A model generated the notes under the pieces. The model had not been told where the DNA came from. It saw only the letters and a list, made by a program, of their open reading frames with translations, and made no database searches. Position numbers and translations under genes: made by a program. Shown here in pieces: positions 17,931 to 26,549 of a DNA stretch of 64,000 bases. The stretch is from Leptofilum sp041748655 (lineage in GTDB: Bacteria > Chloroflexota > Anaerolineae > Promineifilales > Promineifilaceae), in contig JBGTCV010000119.1 of assembly GCA_041748655.1 (NCBI GenBank), forward strand, positions 1 through 64,000, read 5' to 3'. Position 1 is the stretch's first letter. Every line of letters begins with the position of its first letter.

Positions 17931-19748
17931 ATGTTTCAATCAGGCTTCCTGGGCACAGACGCCAGCTTCCTTTCCGACTTTACCCTGATCGCCGAAATCA
18001 TCTTTTTTCTGGCCATCTGCCTGGGCGTGGTGGCCCAGCGCCGGGGACATTACAAGCTGCACGACTGGATTCAAACGCCGGTTGTGCTCTTAAACCTGCT
18101 CCTGATTTCCTTTGTGATGGTTTCTTCTTTCCTGCGGCAGCGTGTTGTCAGCACGCTGCCCCAGCGCCCTGGCGACGCCTACTACCTGGCGGTGGCGGTT
18201 CATGCTGCCCTGGGGCTGGTGGCCGAGGGATTGGCCATTTACGTGCTGCTAGCCGGGCACAAAATTTTGCCGCGCAAAATTGGCCAGCTGCGCTACTGGA
18301 TGTGGGCCACCTTTGGCTTTTGGACGGCGGCGCTTCTGGCGGGTCTGGCCACCTACTACATCTGGTACATGCAGCCACCCACAGCGGTAGCTGACGTGCC
18401 TGCCGGGGAACTGGCTGAAGCGGATACGGCCGTTTCCACCCCCAACACCACCCAGGCCTTCCTGCAAAACTTCGCCTTTGCTCCCGCCGACCTCACCATC
18501 GCCGCTGGCAGCGAAGTGGTCTGGCTCAACCAGGACGGTGCGCCGCACAATGTTACCTTTGTCGATAGCTCAATCGCCAGCGACAACTTTTTCCAGGGTG
18601 ACAGCTTTGCCGCCACCTTTACCGAGCCAGGCGTTTACCAGATTTACTGCACCCTGCACGGCTCGCCAGACGGCAGCGGCATGGCCAGCACCGTCACTGT
18701 GTTGGCAGAGAGTGCGGCAAATACGGCCGTCATCGCCGCCGCCCCAACAGCCAATCCGGTACCACCGACAGCCACACCCGCACCCGTCGTACCGCCACCA
18801 CCAGTTGAGCTGCTCCAGCCAGCGGCTGCCGAGCAAATCGTTGTCGGCCTGGTCTCCTTCTTCGACACGACCGCGCCCAGCGATTCGGTGCTGCTGTTTC
18901 TAAGCAACATTGCCTCCCCGGCGTCGGGTCAGGTTTATGAAGCGTGGCTGACAGACAGCCAGACGGGCGACTCGTTTTCGTTAGGACAGGTGCTGCCAGA
19001 GGCAAACGGCCGTCTCTCGCTACAGTTCACCGGCGACGGCCAAAACCTGCTGGCCCGGTACGACGGCTTCCGGCTCACCCAGGAGCCTCAGTTCGACGAT
19101 GATCCGACACCGGGACCAACCATTTACAGCGGCCAACAGGCGCCGGAAGCGCTGGCGCTCATCCGCACCAGCACGGTGGCCAGCAGCGACGCGCCCACCG
19201 CCTATGGCCTGGGTGCCCGCCTGCAGGCGGAAGAGTTGCTGCGCCACGCCGAATTTGTGCAAACCGCCTACGACCTGCTCAGCATCGCCGATGCTCAGCG
19301 ACACGCCGAGCATATTTTGAACGTGCTGCAAGGTGAACAGGGTGAACTGTTTGGCGATTTGGATGGCGTTCACGGCGTGCAAAATCCGGGGGATGGCTTT
19401 GGCCTTATCCCGTACGTGGTGCGGCTGCAGGAAACGGCCGTACAGGCCGCCGCCGCTCCCGATGCCACCCACGCCATCCAGGTCCACAGCAGCCATGTGG
19501 TCATGGCCACGGACAATGCCCTGGTCTGGGCCGCGCAGCTGGAGCAAGCCGTCTTGCAAATCGCCGCTGCTGGCAGCGTAGGCGAGATTGGGCCACAGGT
19601 GGCAACCCTCACCCAGGTGAGCCAGCTGCTGCTGAACGGCGCAGACAGCAACAACGATGGCGAAGTTAGCCCAGCTGAAGGCGGCATCTTTACCGCCTAC
19701 CAGCACATGCAATACATGGCGGCCATTCCGGTTGCCGGTGAGCAGTAA
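17931..19748 (+). CDS. Membrane protein with cupredoxin and RskA-like extracytoplasmic domains
   Basis: 605 residues. Four membrane segments (about 14-35, 48-67, 84-108, 122-147) are followed by a plastocyanin-like domain (172-258). Its type-1 copper ligands are H206, C240, H243 and M251 (APHNVTF, YCTLHGSPDGSGM). After a Pro-rich linker comes an RskA-C-like domain (about 309-400, YEAWLTD) and a helical region (420-600) with AQRHAEHILNVLQGE and an EF-hand-like loop (DSNNDGEVSPAEGG). It is probably a copper-binding redox or electron-carrier protein facing outside. The lipoprotein at 20106 has the same three modules in another order. AAGGAG lies 11 bases before the ATG. Confidence 0.75.
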   Translation: MFQSGFLGTDASFLSDFTLIAEIIFFLAICLGVVAQRRGHYKLHDWIQTPVVLLNLLLISFVMVSSFLRQRVVSTLPQRPGDAYYLAVAVHAALGLVAEGLAIYVLLAGHKILPRKIGQLRYWMWATFGFWTAALLAGLATYYIWYMQPPTAVADVPAGELAEADTAVSTPNTTQAFLQNFAFAPADLTIAAGSEVVWLNQDGAPHNVTFVDSSIASDNFFQGDSFAATFTEPGVYQIYCTLHGSPDGSGMASTVTVLAESAANTAVIAAAPTANPVPPTATPAPVVPPPPVELLQPAAAEQIVVGLVSFFDTTAPSDSVLLFLSNIASPASGQVYEAWLTDSQTGDSFSLGQVLPEANGRLSLQFTGDGQNLLARYDGFRLTQEPQFDDDPTPGPTIYSGQQAPEALALIRTSTVASSDAPTAYGLGARLQAEELLRHAEFVQTAYDLLSIADAQRHAEHILNVLQGEQGELFGDLDGVHGVQNPGDGFGLIPYVVRLQETAVQAAAAPDATHAIQVHSSHVVMATDNALVWAAQLEQAVLQIAAAGSVGEIGPQVATLTQVSQLLLNGADSNNDGEVSPAEGGIFTAYQHMQYMAAIPVAGEQ

Positions 19749-19807
19749 TTCATAAGTGTGCAGATTGGTAAGTAAATTTTGGACGATTTCTAAGTAGAGG
19801 TTTTGAG

Positions 19808-20095
19808 ATGAAACAAACAAGCAAAAGCACAAGATGGTTCGTACTGGCGCTCGTTTTGCTGGGACTGCTGCTATCAACCGCAGCCGTCACCGCCAATTAC
19901 GACAGGTCAGTTTCTATATCAGATGGTGACGCCAAGCGTCAGGTTGTCCAACGACTGATCACCTACTTTGCCGATTCGAGGTGTGCCCAACATGAAGCAA
20001 ATTCTGACCAGGAAGGCTTCGACTTTTCCCAACCTGTCAGCGATTGCTGGCTAATTTTTCAAACGCCTCCCGCGTTCAACGAAAAAACAAATTAA
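19808..20095 (+). CDS. Small secreted protein of unknown function
   Basis: 95 residues: a signal peptide (WFVLALVLLGLLLSTAAVTA) and a short mature part with two cysteines (SRCAQHE and SDCWLIF) that could form a disulfide. GAGG lies seven bases upstream. It is located between the two cupredoxin genes, 59 bp after one and 10 bp before the next, so it probably belongs to the same operon. No family recognised. Confidence 0.6.
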   Translation: MKQTSKSTRWFVLALVLLGLLLSTAAVTANYDRSVSISDGDAKRQVVQRLITYFADSRCAQHEANSDQEGFDFSQPVSDCWLIFQTPPAFNEKTN

Positions 20096-20105
20096 AGGAG
20101 TTGTA

Positions 20106-21623
20106 ATGAAAGTTAAACGATATCTGATTTTGATGTTACTAATGGTCCTGGCTTTGGCCGCCTGTGCTGAAAATGAGGCAGATGACGTGGTGGAACCAAC
20201 GGCCGTTCCCGAACAAGCCGAAGCGCCTACCACCGTACCTGCTGAAGAGCCAACGGCCGTTCCCACCCCTGAACCCGTCGAGGCAGCCCATGGTGAGCAT
20301 ACGGCCGTTTCCGACCCGGCCGACCCGGTAGAAGAAGCCGCACCCCGCTTTGGCCTGCTGCGCCTTCGCGACAGCGACACGGCGCTGGCGGGCAGCTTCC
20401 AACTGCTCATGGAAAACGTGCCCCCCGCTCCCGCAGGCACCCACTACGAGCTGTGGCTGCGCGACGACAGCTTCAACACCCTCAACCTGGGTGAATTTTC
20501 GGCCGATGGCAGCGTCCAGTTCAGCGGCAGCACCGATAAGAACCTGCTGGCCGCCTACAGCGGTGCCTTCATCAGCATCGAGCCAGATGGCGTAGCTGAC
20601 GGTGAAATCGGTGCCATTGCCTTCAACGGCACCGTGCCCGGTGGCTCCCTGCTGCACATTCGCCACGTCGTGACCGCCTTCCCAGCCAATCCAGACGGCA
20701 AGGCGTTTCTGATTGGGGCACATGGCGAGCTGCATCACGCCCTGGAACATGCCGGTTTCCTGCTGGATGAACTGGCCAACAACAACATCCGGGAAGCGCA
20801 GCGGCACGCCGAGCATGTCGTCAATATCCTGGATGGCGAAAACGGCCCCAACTTTGGCGATCTGGACGGCGACAGCCTGGCCCAGAACCCCGGCGATGGC
20901 TTTGGCGTCCGAGAATACTTTCTTGGCGCTCAGGAACATGCCCAGCTGGCGGCTGACGCCGAAGGGGCTACGGCCGAAGTGAAGCTGCACGCTGGCCACG
21001 TCATCATCAGCAGCCAAAATGGGCTGAACAGCATCAACGCCGCCATAGCCGAAGCGCTGCGTGTCATCGCCTCCGACTCGGCAGCGGCGGCGCAGCCTGC
21101 GGCCGACAAGCTGGCCCAGCTGCTGCTGGTGGCTATGGAAGGCCAGGATACCAACGGCGACGGCAGCATCGCCCCGGTTGAAAATGAGGGCGGCTGGCAA
21201 ACGGCCTACGAACACGCGCTGTTCATGGGGGCTTTTGAACTGTTTGCCGCCAACGGTGTGGCTCCGGCAGCTTCTGCCGCAGTTGAAGCCCCGCCTGTGG
21301 CAGACGCCGCGCCCACTAAAGCAGCTGCACCTGCTGCACCTGCTGCACCAGCGGCCAACGTGACGGTAGCAATGGCCAACTTTGCCTTTCAACCGAATGT
21401 GATTACCGTGGCACCTGGAACGGCCGTTACCTGGAACAACCAGGACAGCGGCCCGCGCCACTCCGCCACCGCTTCCGACGGCAGCTTCGACACCGGCCTG
21501 TTTGATGCGGGCGAATCGGCCACGCTCACGTTTGATACGCCCGGCACCTACGTCTACTACTGCACCCTGCACGGCTCGCCCGACGGCAGCGGCATGGCAG
21601 CCACCATTACAGTTTCTGAATAG
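20106..21623 (+). CDS. Lipoprotein with RskA-like, helical and cupredoxin domains
   Basis: 505 residues. The lipobox is LALAAC with C20, followed by a Thr/Pro/Glu linker that contains three ACGGCCGT copies (Pro-Thr-Ala-Val). Next are an RskA-C-like domain (about 80-180, THYELWLRDD), a helical domain with REAQRHAEHVVNILDGENG and DTNGDGSIAPVENEGG, and a C-terminal cupredoxin (about 415-505) with H452, C486, H489 and M497. It shares every module with the protein at 17931, but here the cupredoxin is C-terminal. AAAGGAG precedes the ATG. Probable extracellular copper/redox lipoprotein; partner unknown. Confidence 0.77.
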   Translation: MKVKRYLILMLLMVLALAACAENEADDVVEPTAVPEQAEAPTTVPAEEPTAVPTPEPVEAAHGEHTAVSDPADPVEEAAPRFGLLRLRDSDTALAGSFQLLMENVPPAPAGTHYELWLRDDSFNTLNLGEFSADGSVQFSGSTDKNLLAAYSGAFISIEPDGVADGEIGAIAFNGTVPGGSLLHIRHVVTAFPANPDGKAFLIGAHGELHHALEHAGFLLDELANNNIREAQRHAEHVVNILDGENGPNFGDLDGDSLAQNPGDGFGVREYFLGAQEHAQLAADAEGATAEVKLHAGHVIISSQNGLNSINAAIAEALRVIASDSAAAAQPAADKLAQLLLVAMEGQDTNGDGSIAPVENEGGWQTAYEHALFMGAFELFAANGVAPAASAAVEAPPVADAAPTKAAAPAAPAAPAANVTVAMANFAFQPNVITVAPGTAVTWNNQDSGPRHSATASDGSFDTGLFDAGESATLTFDTPGTYVYYCTLHGSPDGSGMAATITVSE

Positions 21624-21703
21624 CGATTTGAGGATAGAGATTGGGGAGCAGCAATGGCTGTTTTTAATGGCCATTCGCTGCTCTCCGTTCTCGCAGGTGA
21701 ATC

Positions 21704-22063
21704 ATGGACATTCGCACAAGACATTACAACAACGTCGCTATTTTGGCGGTAAACGGCCGTTTAGATTCGGCCTCAAGCCACCTGTTAGCCCAGGCTGTCC
21801 AGGAACAAATTGTTGCAGGCTACCATCGTCTGGTGGTTGATCTGAAAAAGGTGGAGTTCCTGAGCAGCGGCGGAATCAAAATATTGATCCAGTCAGCACA
21901 GCAAACGCGCCAGCTGGGCGGCGATTTTCGTTTGGCCAACGCTCGTGCCCACGTAAAGTACGTGCTGAATCTGGCCGGGGTAGACACCGTCATCAAGGTG
22001 TATCCCAACGTGGTGGCGGCAACCGCCAGCTACTTCCCCGGCCCGCTTCCCAGAGAGGTGTGA
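21704..22063 (+). CDS. STAS-domain protein (anti-sigma-factor antagonist type)
   Basis: 119 residues with the SpoIIAA/RsbV pattern: a beta strand with VNGRLDSASS, then VVDLKKVEFLSSGGIKILIQ, in which the second Ser of LSSGG is the usual phosphorylation site. Such proteins bind anti-sigma kinases or transporters. No RsbW-like kinase is adjacent, but the Ser/Thr kinase at 26550 is 4.5 kb downstream in the same direction. The stop is one base from the start of the patatin gene. One ACGGCCGT copy (Asn-Gly-Arg). Confidence 0.83.
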   Translation: MDIRTRHYNNVAILAVNGRLDSASSHLLAQAVQEQIVAGYHRLVVDLKKVEFLSSGGIKILIQSAQQTRQLGGDFRLANARAHVKYVLNLAGVDTVIKVYPNVVAATASYFPGPLPREV

Positions 22064-22064
22064 C

Positions 22065-22931
22065 ATGGATGCGCCCAGGAAAAAGATTGCTCTGGTGATT
22101 GGGGCGGGCAGCGTAAAGTGTGCCGCTGCGCTGGGCGTGCTGCGCGTCTTGCAGCAGGCGGGCATTATGCCAGACCTGGTGGTGGGCTGTTCTGGCGGGG
22201 CGCTGGTTGCCGCCACGGCAGCGCTCGGTTTGGAGGTAGAAACGGCCGTTTCCCTCACCCAGCGCCTCTGGACCCGCGACCTGACCAGCAAGCGAAACCG
22301 CCGTGCCCTGTTCCAGGCGCTGCTGCCTAAGCGCTTCGGCTTCGACGGCCGTTTTGGTCTGCGCAGCGACAGGCTCATTTTGCAGCGGCTGCACGAGGCG
22401 TTTGGCTCACAAACTTTTGCCGACACCGCCATCCCACTCTTCATTACGGCTACCGATTTTGCCACAGGGGAACAGGTGGTGCTGCAAAACGGCCGTCTCA
22501 CTGACGCCCTTCGAGCCAGCATTGCCATTCCGTTTGTGTTTGCGCCGTGGCAGGTAAACGGCCGTATGCTCCTCGATGGCTATCTCTCTGACCCACTGCC
22601 GATTAACGTGGCCATCCGTGAAGGAGCCGATGTCATCATTGCGCTGGGTTTCGAATCGCCCAACCAGCGCAGCATCAACTCGCCGCTGCGCTACGCTTTT
22701 CAGCTCAGCAGCATCATGAGCAACAGCCTGTTCCGGGCGCGAATCGCCTTTCACACCCAGGTCCACCACGCCGACTTACTGCTGCTGATACCCGAATTCC
22801 GGCAGCGCATTCGCCTGTTCGATACCCAGAAATTCCCGGCCATCATCGCCGCTGGCGAGGCGGCCATGAGGGGACAGCTGGCGTTTTTGCAGACGGTGGA
22901 TGAGCGGTTATCAGTAAAAAGTGAAAAGTAA
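22065..22931 (+). CDS. Patatin-like phospholipase
   Basis: 288 residues. Patatins are Ser-Asp dyad lipid acyl hydrolases. The oxyanion motif is GAGSVKCAAALG, the nucleophile S43 lies in GCSGG, and D171 in LLDGYLSDP is the dyad Asp. The family's DGG is DGY here. GAGAGGTG precedes the ATG. The C-terminal residues RLSVKSEK are encoded by the neighbouring heptamer repeat (22909-22980), so the end of the protein is repeat-derived. It is a tandem paralogue of the patatin domain in the next gene. Confidence 0.87.
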   Translation: MDAPRKKIALVIGAGSVKCAAALGVLRVLQQAGIMPDLVVGCSGGALVAATAALGLEVETAVSLTQRLWTRDLTSKRNRRALFQALLPKRFGFDGRFGLRSDRLILQRLHEAFGSQTFADTAIPLFITATDFATGEQVVLQNGRLTDALRASIAIPFVFAPWQVNGRMLLDGYLSDPLPINVAIREGADVIIALGFESPNQRSINSPLRYAFQLSSIMSNSLFRARIAFHTQVHHADLLLLIPEFRQRIRLFDTQKFPAIIAAGEAAMRGQLAFLQTVDERLSVKSEK

Positions 22932-22980
22932 AAAAGTGAGAAGTAATGAACCAACCACTTTTCACTTATCACTTATCACT
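22909..22980. repeat. Heptanucleotide-repeat hairpin overlapping a gene end
   Basis: Units of the type AGTAAAA, AGTGAAA, AGTAAAA run into CACTTTTCACTTATCACTTATCACT on the other arm. The first arm supplies the last codons and stop of the patatin gene. It sits just before the ribosome site of the next gene. Confidence 0.72.
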
Positions 22981-22994
22981 AAGAAGAAAAAATC

Positions 22995-25900
22995 ATGACC
23001 CAACACAAACCACGAACCGCCCTCGTCATTGGCTCTGGCGGCCTGAAATGTGCCGCTGCGCTGGGCGTGTGGCAGGTGCTGCGCGAAGCCGGTATCAACG
23101 TTGATATGACCGTAGGGTGCAGCGGCGGCAGCCTGTACGCCACGGCCATCGCCCTGGGCTACAGTCAGGATCGGGCGGCGGCACTGACCCAGAGTTTGTG
23201 GACGGCCGAATTAGCCAGGCAGCGCCACAAGCCATCGATTCGGCAGGGATTGCTGCCCCGCCTGTTTGGCTTTCGCGTGGACCAGTTTGGCCTGATTGAC
23301 GACCGTCTGATTATGGCCCAGCTGGAAGGCGTGTTGGGCGATACCACCTTTGCCGACACGGAGCTGCCCCTTTTTTTGGCGGCGACGGATGTACAAACCG
23401 GCGAAGCGGTGACGGTTGGCAGTGGGCGGCTGGTAGACGGCATTCGGGCCAGCATTGCCATTCCGCTCCTGTTTGCGCCGTGGCAGGTGAACGGCCGTAT
23501 CCTCATCGACGGCGGCGCAACCAACCCGATGCCGGTAGACGTGGCCATCCGCGAAGGAGCCGATCTGATTATTGCCGTGGGCTTTGAGAATCCTCTGGAA
23601 ACGGCCGTTTCCTCCCTCGGTCAATTTGCTGCCCAGGTGACCACCATTCAGGTCACCAATTTACAAAAGGCCAACTTTGCCTACCACCACGCCGCCCACC
23701 ATGCCGATATTTTGCCGGTCATGGTCACCTTTGATGAGGCGATTGGCCTGACCGACACCCACAAGCTGCCCCAAATTATCGCCGCTGGCGAAAAGGCGGC
23801 GCGGCAGCAGCTGCTGGGTCAGCTGCAAAATTTAGACGGAGCGTCCGCCAGCGGAGCCCGTGCGAACCATAACGGAGTAAAAATGATGCGTACCTATCTG
23901 ATTCGACCGGGCGAAGAAAGCCCGATGCCGACAAAATCTGAAAATGAATTGGGGCAGACGGTTAGCCAGGAAACGGCCGTTACCCTCACCGTTCATAAAT
24001 CTGGCCAAAGTCCGCAAACGGTGGCCATCACCAGCGCTGATTTCCTGGTAGGGCGCAGCCCGGAAGCCGACCTCTCCCTGCCCGACCTGCCCTTTGTTTC
24101 CGGGCAGCATTTTGCCCTGCGGCAAACGGCTCACGGCGTTGAGGTGGTCGATCTGGCCAGCAGCAACGGCACCCGCCTCAATAACCACGGGCTGGCCGCC
24201 AATGTGCCCACCCCCATCCACAACGGCGACATCCTGCGCATTGGCCAGGAGCGCTTTGGCGTTTCGGTGGGCTTCACGTTTAACAATCCCAGCGAGGCCC
24301 AGGCCCCCGTTGCAGGCTTTGGCGCGGAGATTTCCACCACGCAGCTGCTGCAAATTGAGCGCCTCACCATCGGCCGCGCCCCCGACAACGACATCGTGCT
24401 GGACTCGCCCACCGTGGCCCGCATCCACGCCATCGTCGAAAAATGTGGCGAGGGCCACCACAATATCCGGGCAGCCGACGGGGTGGCGGCGATCTGGGTA
24501 AACAATGCGCCGACGCGCCAGACGCGGCTGCATCCTGGCGACAGCGTGCAGCTGGGGCCGCACTTGTTCACCTTCGACGGCGAAACATTGACCCAGTTCG
24601 ACAGCCAGGGCTTCCGACTGGACGTGATCGGCGTACACAAGGAGGTGAAGGCCAAGAGCGGCCCGCTGCGCATTCTGGACGATGTGAGCCTGACGGTGCT
24701 GCCGCGTGAGTTTGTGGCCCTGGTGGGCGGCAGCGGCGCGGGCAAAAGCACGCTGCTGGATGCGCTGAACGGCTTTCGTCCGGCAGAGGGGGAGGTGTTG
24801 GTAAACGGCCGTAACCTCTACACCCACTACGACAGCTTCCGCAGCCAGATTGGCTACGTGCCCCAATACGACATCCTGCCCACCACCCTCAAGGTGGCCG
24901 ACGCGCTGCATTACGCCGCCAAACTGCGCCTGCCCGCCGACGTCAGCCACGAGGAGCGGGCAGAGCGCATCAGCCAGGCGCTGGAAACGGTAGAGATGAA
25001 CAGCGAGCGCATCCGGCAGACGCGCATCGACAAGCTCAGCGGCGGCCAGCGCAAGCGCGTCAGCATCGCCGCCGAACTGATTGCCGATCCCAAACTGTTT
25101 TTCCTCGATGAGCCCAGCTCTGGCCTGGATCCGGGGCTGGAAAAGAAGCTGATGTACACCCTGCGCAAAATGGCCGACGAGGGGCGCACCATCATTCTGA
25201 TTACGCACGCCACCGGCAACATTGTGCAGGTGGATCACGTCGGGCTGCTGTCGCAGGGGCGGCTGGTTTATTTTGGCCCCCCGCAGGCGGCGCAGGAATT
25301 TTTCCTGGTAGACGACTTTGCCGACATCTACGAGAAGATTGAGCACAGCGGTGCCGAGTGGCGGCAGGTATTCACCCAGGCCAAGCCGGAAGCGCACCAG
25401 CAGTATGTGGTCGAGCGGCAAAAAGAGCGGCCCGCTTTGCCCGCCGGAAAACAATCTGCCAGACCCGCCCGCTTTGCGCCAGGGCAGGCGCTGCGCCAGT
25501 TTGTCACCCTTTCCCAGCGCATGTTCCGCCTGACGCTGAGCGATCCCATCACTTTTTTTGTGGCCCTGCTGGTGATGCCCCTGGTGGGCATCTTGCAAGG
25601 CTCGGCTTCAGAGACGTATGAGTTTACGGGTGATCCGGCCATTGTGGGCAACGCGGCGCAGGCGGCGCAAACGCTCACGGCCAACTACCTGCCCACGGTG
25701 AGCGCCCAGGTTTTTGGCTTTGGTACCTCGATTCTGGCCTTTTTGGTGGGGGCATTTGGCGGATCGCAGGAGCTGCTGAAGGAACGGCCGATTTACCGGC
25801 GCGAACGGATGGTCAACCTGAAGCTGCTGCCGTACCTGGGCAGCAAATTCTTTGTCTTTGGCCTGTTTGCCCTGGTGCAGGTGGCGCTCTATCTGCTGAT

Positions 25901-26474
25901 CTTGTCCTTGCAAGTGGAACTGCCGTCTGACGGGGTGCTGTTCAAAGGGTTTTTGGAGATGCACATGACCCTGTGGCTGACGGTGATGGTGGGGGTGGCG
26001 ACGGGGCTGTTTATTTCGGCCGTATCGCCTGACTCGACAACGGCCGTTTACCTGGTGCTGGTCGTCGTCTTCTTCCAATACATCTTTGGCGGCGCCATTC
26101 ACAATCTGCGCGACAAGCCGATTGAGTTCCAATCCTACATCGCCGCCACCCGCTGGGCCACGCTGGCGATGGGCACCACGGTAGACATTCACGAGCTGGC
26201 CGAAGCCACCGTTGTTTGCGGCAACGAGTTCGAGCTGGACAGCAGCGGCGCACGCCTGGACCCAACGACAGGTGCCCTCGACCCCAGTTCCCTGGTACTG
26301 CGCGAAACCGACATTCCCGCCTGCACCAATCGCGCCGTTAGCCCAGACGATTTATTCCTGCCCTACGGTGATTCAGCCGCCGATCTGCTGCGCTTTTGGG
26401 GCTTGCAGGCGGCGTTGGGGCTGGTTTTTGCCCTGGGCGCCCTGCTGTTTGTGAAGCGGTTGGACCGCGTGTGA
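22995..26474 (+). CDS. Patatin-FHA-FHA-ABC ATPase-ABC2 permease fusion
   Basis: 1159 residues in one open frame. Patatin, 5-285: GSGGLKCAAALG, S43 in GCSGG and D172 in IDGG. FHA1, about 340-405: VGRSPEADLSLPDLPFVSGQ and SSNGT. FHA2, about 445-520: IGRAPDNDIVLDSP, but without the conserved Ser and SNGT. ABC ATPase, about 550-780: Walker A GGSGAGKST near 578, LSGGQRKR near 680, FLDEPSSGLDP near 700. ABC2/ABCG-type permease, about 850-1155. FHA-FHA-ABC-ABC2 alone is the architecture of mycobacterial Rv1747. ATG at 23883, in frame with GGAG five bases upstream, could give the transporter on its own (about 863 residues). A kinase gene follows. Confidence 0.88.
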   Translation: MTQHKPRTALVIGSGGLKCAAALGVWQVLREAGINVDMTVGCSGGSLYATAIALGYSQDRAAALTQSLWTAELARQRHKPSIRQGLLPRLFGFRVDQFGLIDDRLIMAQLEGVLGDTTFADTELPLFLAATDVQTGEAVTVGSGRLVDGIRASIAIPLLFAPWQVNGRILIDGGATNPMPVDVAIREGADLIIAVGFENPLETAVSSLGQFAAQVTTIQVTNLQKANFAYHHAAHHADILPVMVTFDEAIGLTDTHKLPQIIAAGEKAARQQLLGQLQNLDGASASGARANHNGVKMMRTYLIRPGEESPMPTKSENELGQTVSQETAVTLTVHKSGQSPQTVAITSADFLVGRSPEADLSLPDLPFVSGQHFALRQTAHGVEVVDLASSNGTRLNNHGLAANVPTPIHNGDILRIGQERFGVSVGFTFNNPSEAQAPVAGFGAEISTTQLLQIERLTIGRAPDNDIVLDSPTVARIHAIVEKCGEGHHNIRAADGVAAIWVNNAPTRQTRLHPGDSVQLGPHLFTFDGETLTQFDSQGFRLDVIGVHKEVKAKSGPLRILDDVSLTVLPREFVALVGGSGAGKSTLLDALNGFRPAEGEVLVNGRNLYTHYDSFRSQIGYVPQYDILPTTLKVADALHYAAKLRLPADVSHEERAERISQALETVEMNSERIRQTRIDKLSGGQRKRVSIAAELIADPKLFFLDEPSSGLDPGLEKKLMYTLRKMADEGRTIILITHATGNIVQVDHVGLLSQGRLVYFGPPQAAQEFFLVDDFADIYEKIEHSGAEWRQVFTQAKPEAHQQYVVERQKERPALPAGKQSARPARFAPGQALRQFVTLSQRMFRLTLSDPITFFVALLVMPLVGILQGSASETYEFTGDPAIVGNAAQAAQTLTANYLPTVSAQVFGFGTSILAFLVGAFGGSQELLKERPIYRRERMVNLKLLPYLGSKFFVFGLFALVQVALYLLILSLQVELPSDGVLFKGFLEMHMTLWLTVMVGVATGLFISAVSPDSTTAVYLVLVVVFFQYIFGGAIHNLRDKPIEFQSYIAATRWATLAMGTTVDIHELAEATVVCGNEFELDSSGARLDPTTGALDPSSLVLRETDIPACTNRAVSPDDLFLPYGDSAADLLRFWGLQAALGLVFALGALLFVKRLDRV

Positions 26475-26540
26475 GACGGTGAACGGTAATCGGTAATCCG
26501 TAGCCTTTTACCGATTACGGAATACCGATTACGGATAACG
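26473..26540. repeat. Heptanucleotide-repeat hairpin between the fusion gene and the kinase
   Basis: GGTGAAC, GGTAATC, GGTAATC, CGTAGCC on the left, and the inverted run ACCGATTACGGAATACCG with ATTACGGATAACGG on the right. It begins at the stop of the fusion gene and ends at the ribosome site of the kinase gene, so it could form a stem in an operon message. Confidence 0.75.
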
Positions 26541-26549
26541 GAGATAAAA

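Noticed and set aside
20139..21674. 511-codon frame antisense to the cupredoxin lipoprotein
   Set aside because: Antisense shadow with no domain and no start signal. The plus-strand gene has a lipobox and copper ligands.
23832..25598. 588-codon frame antisense to the fusion gene
   Set aside because: Antisense shadow; the plus strand carries Walker motifs and the patatin dyad.
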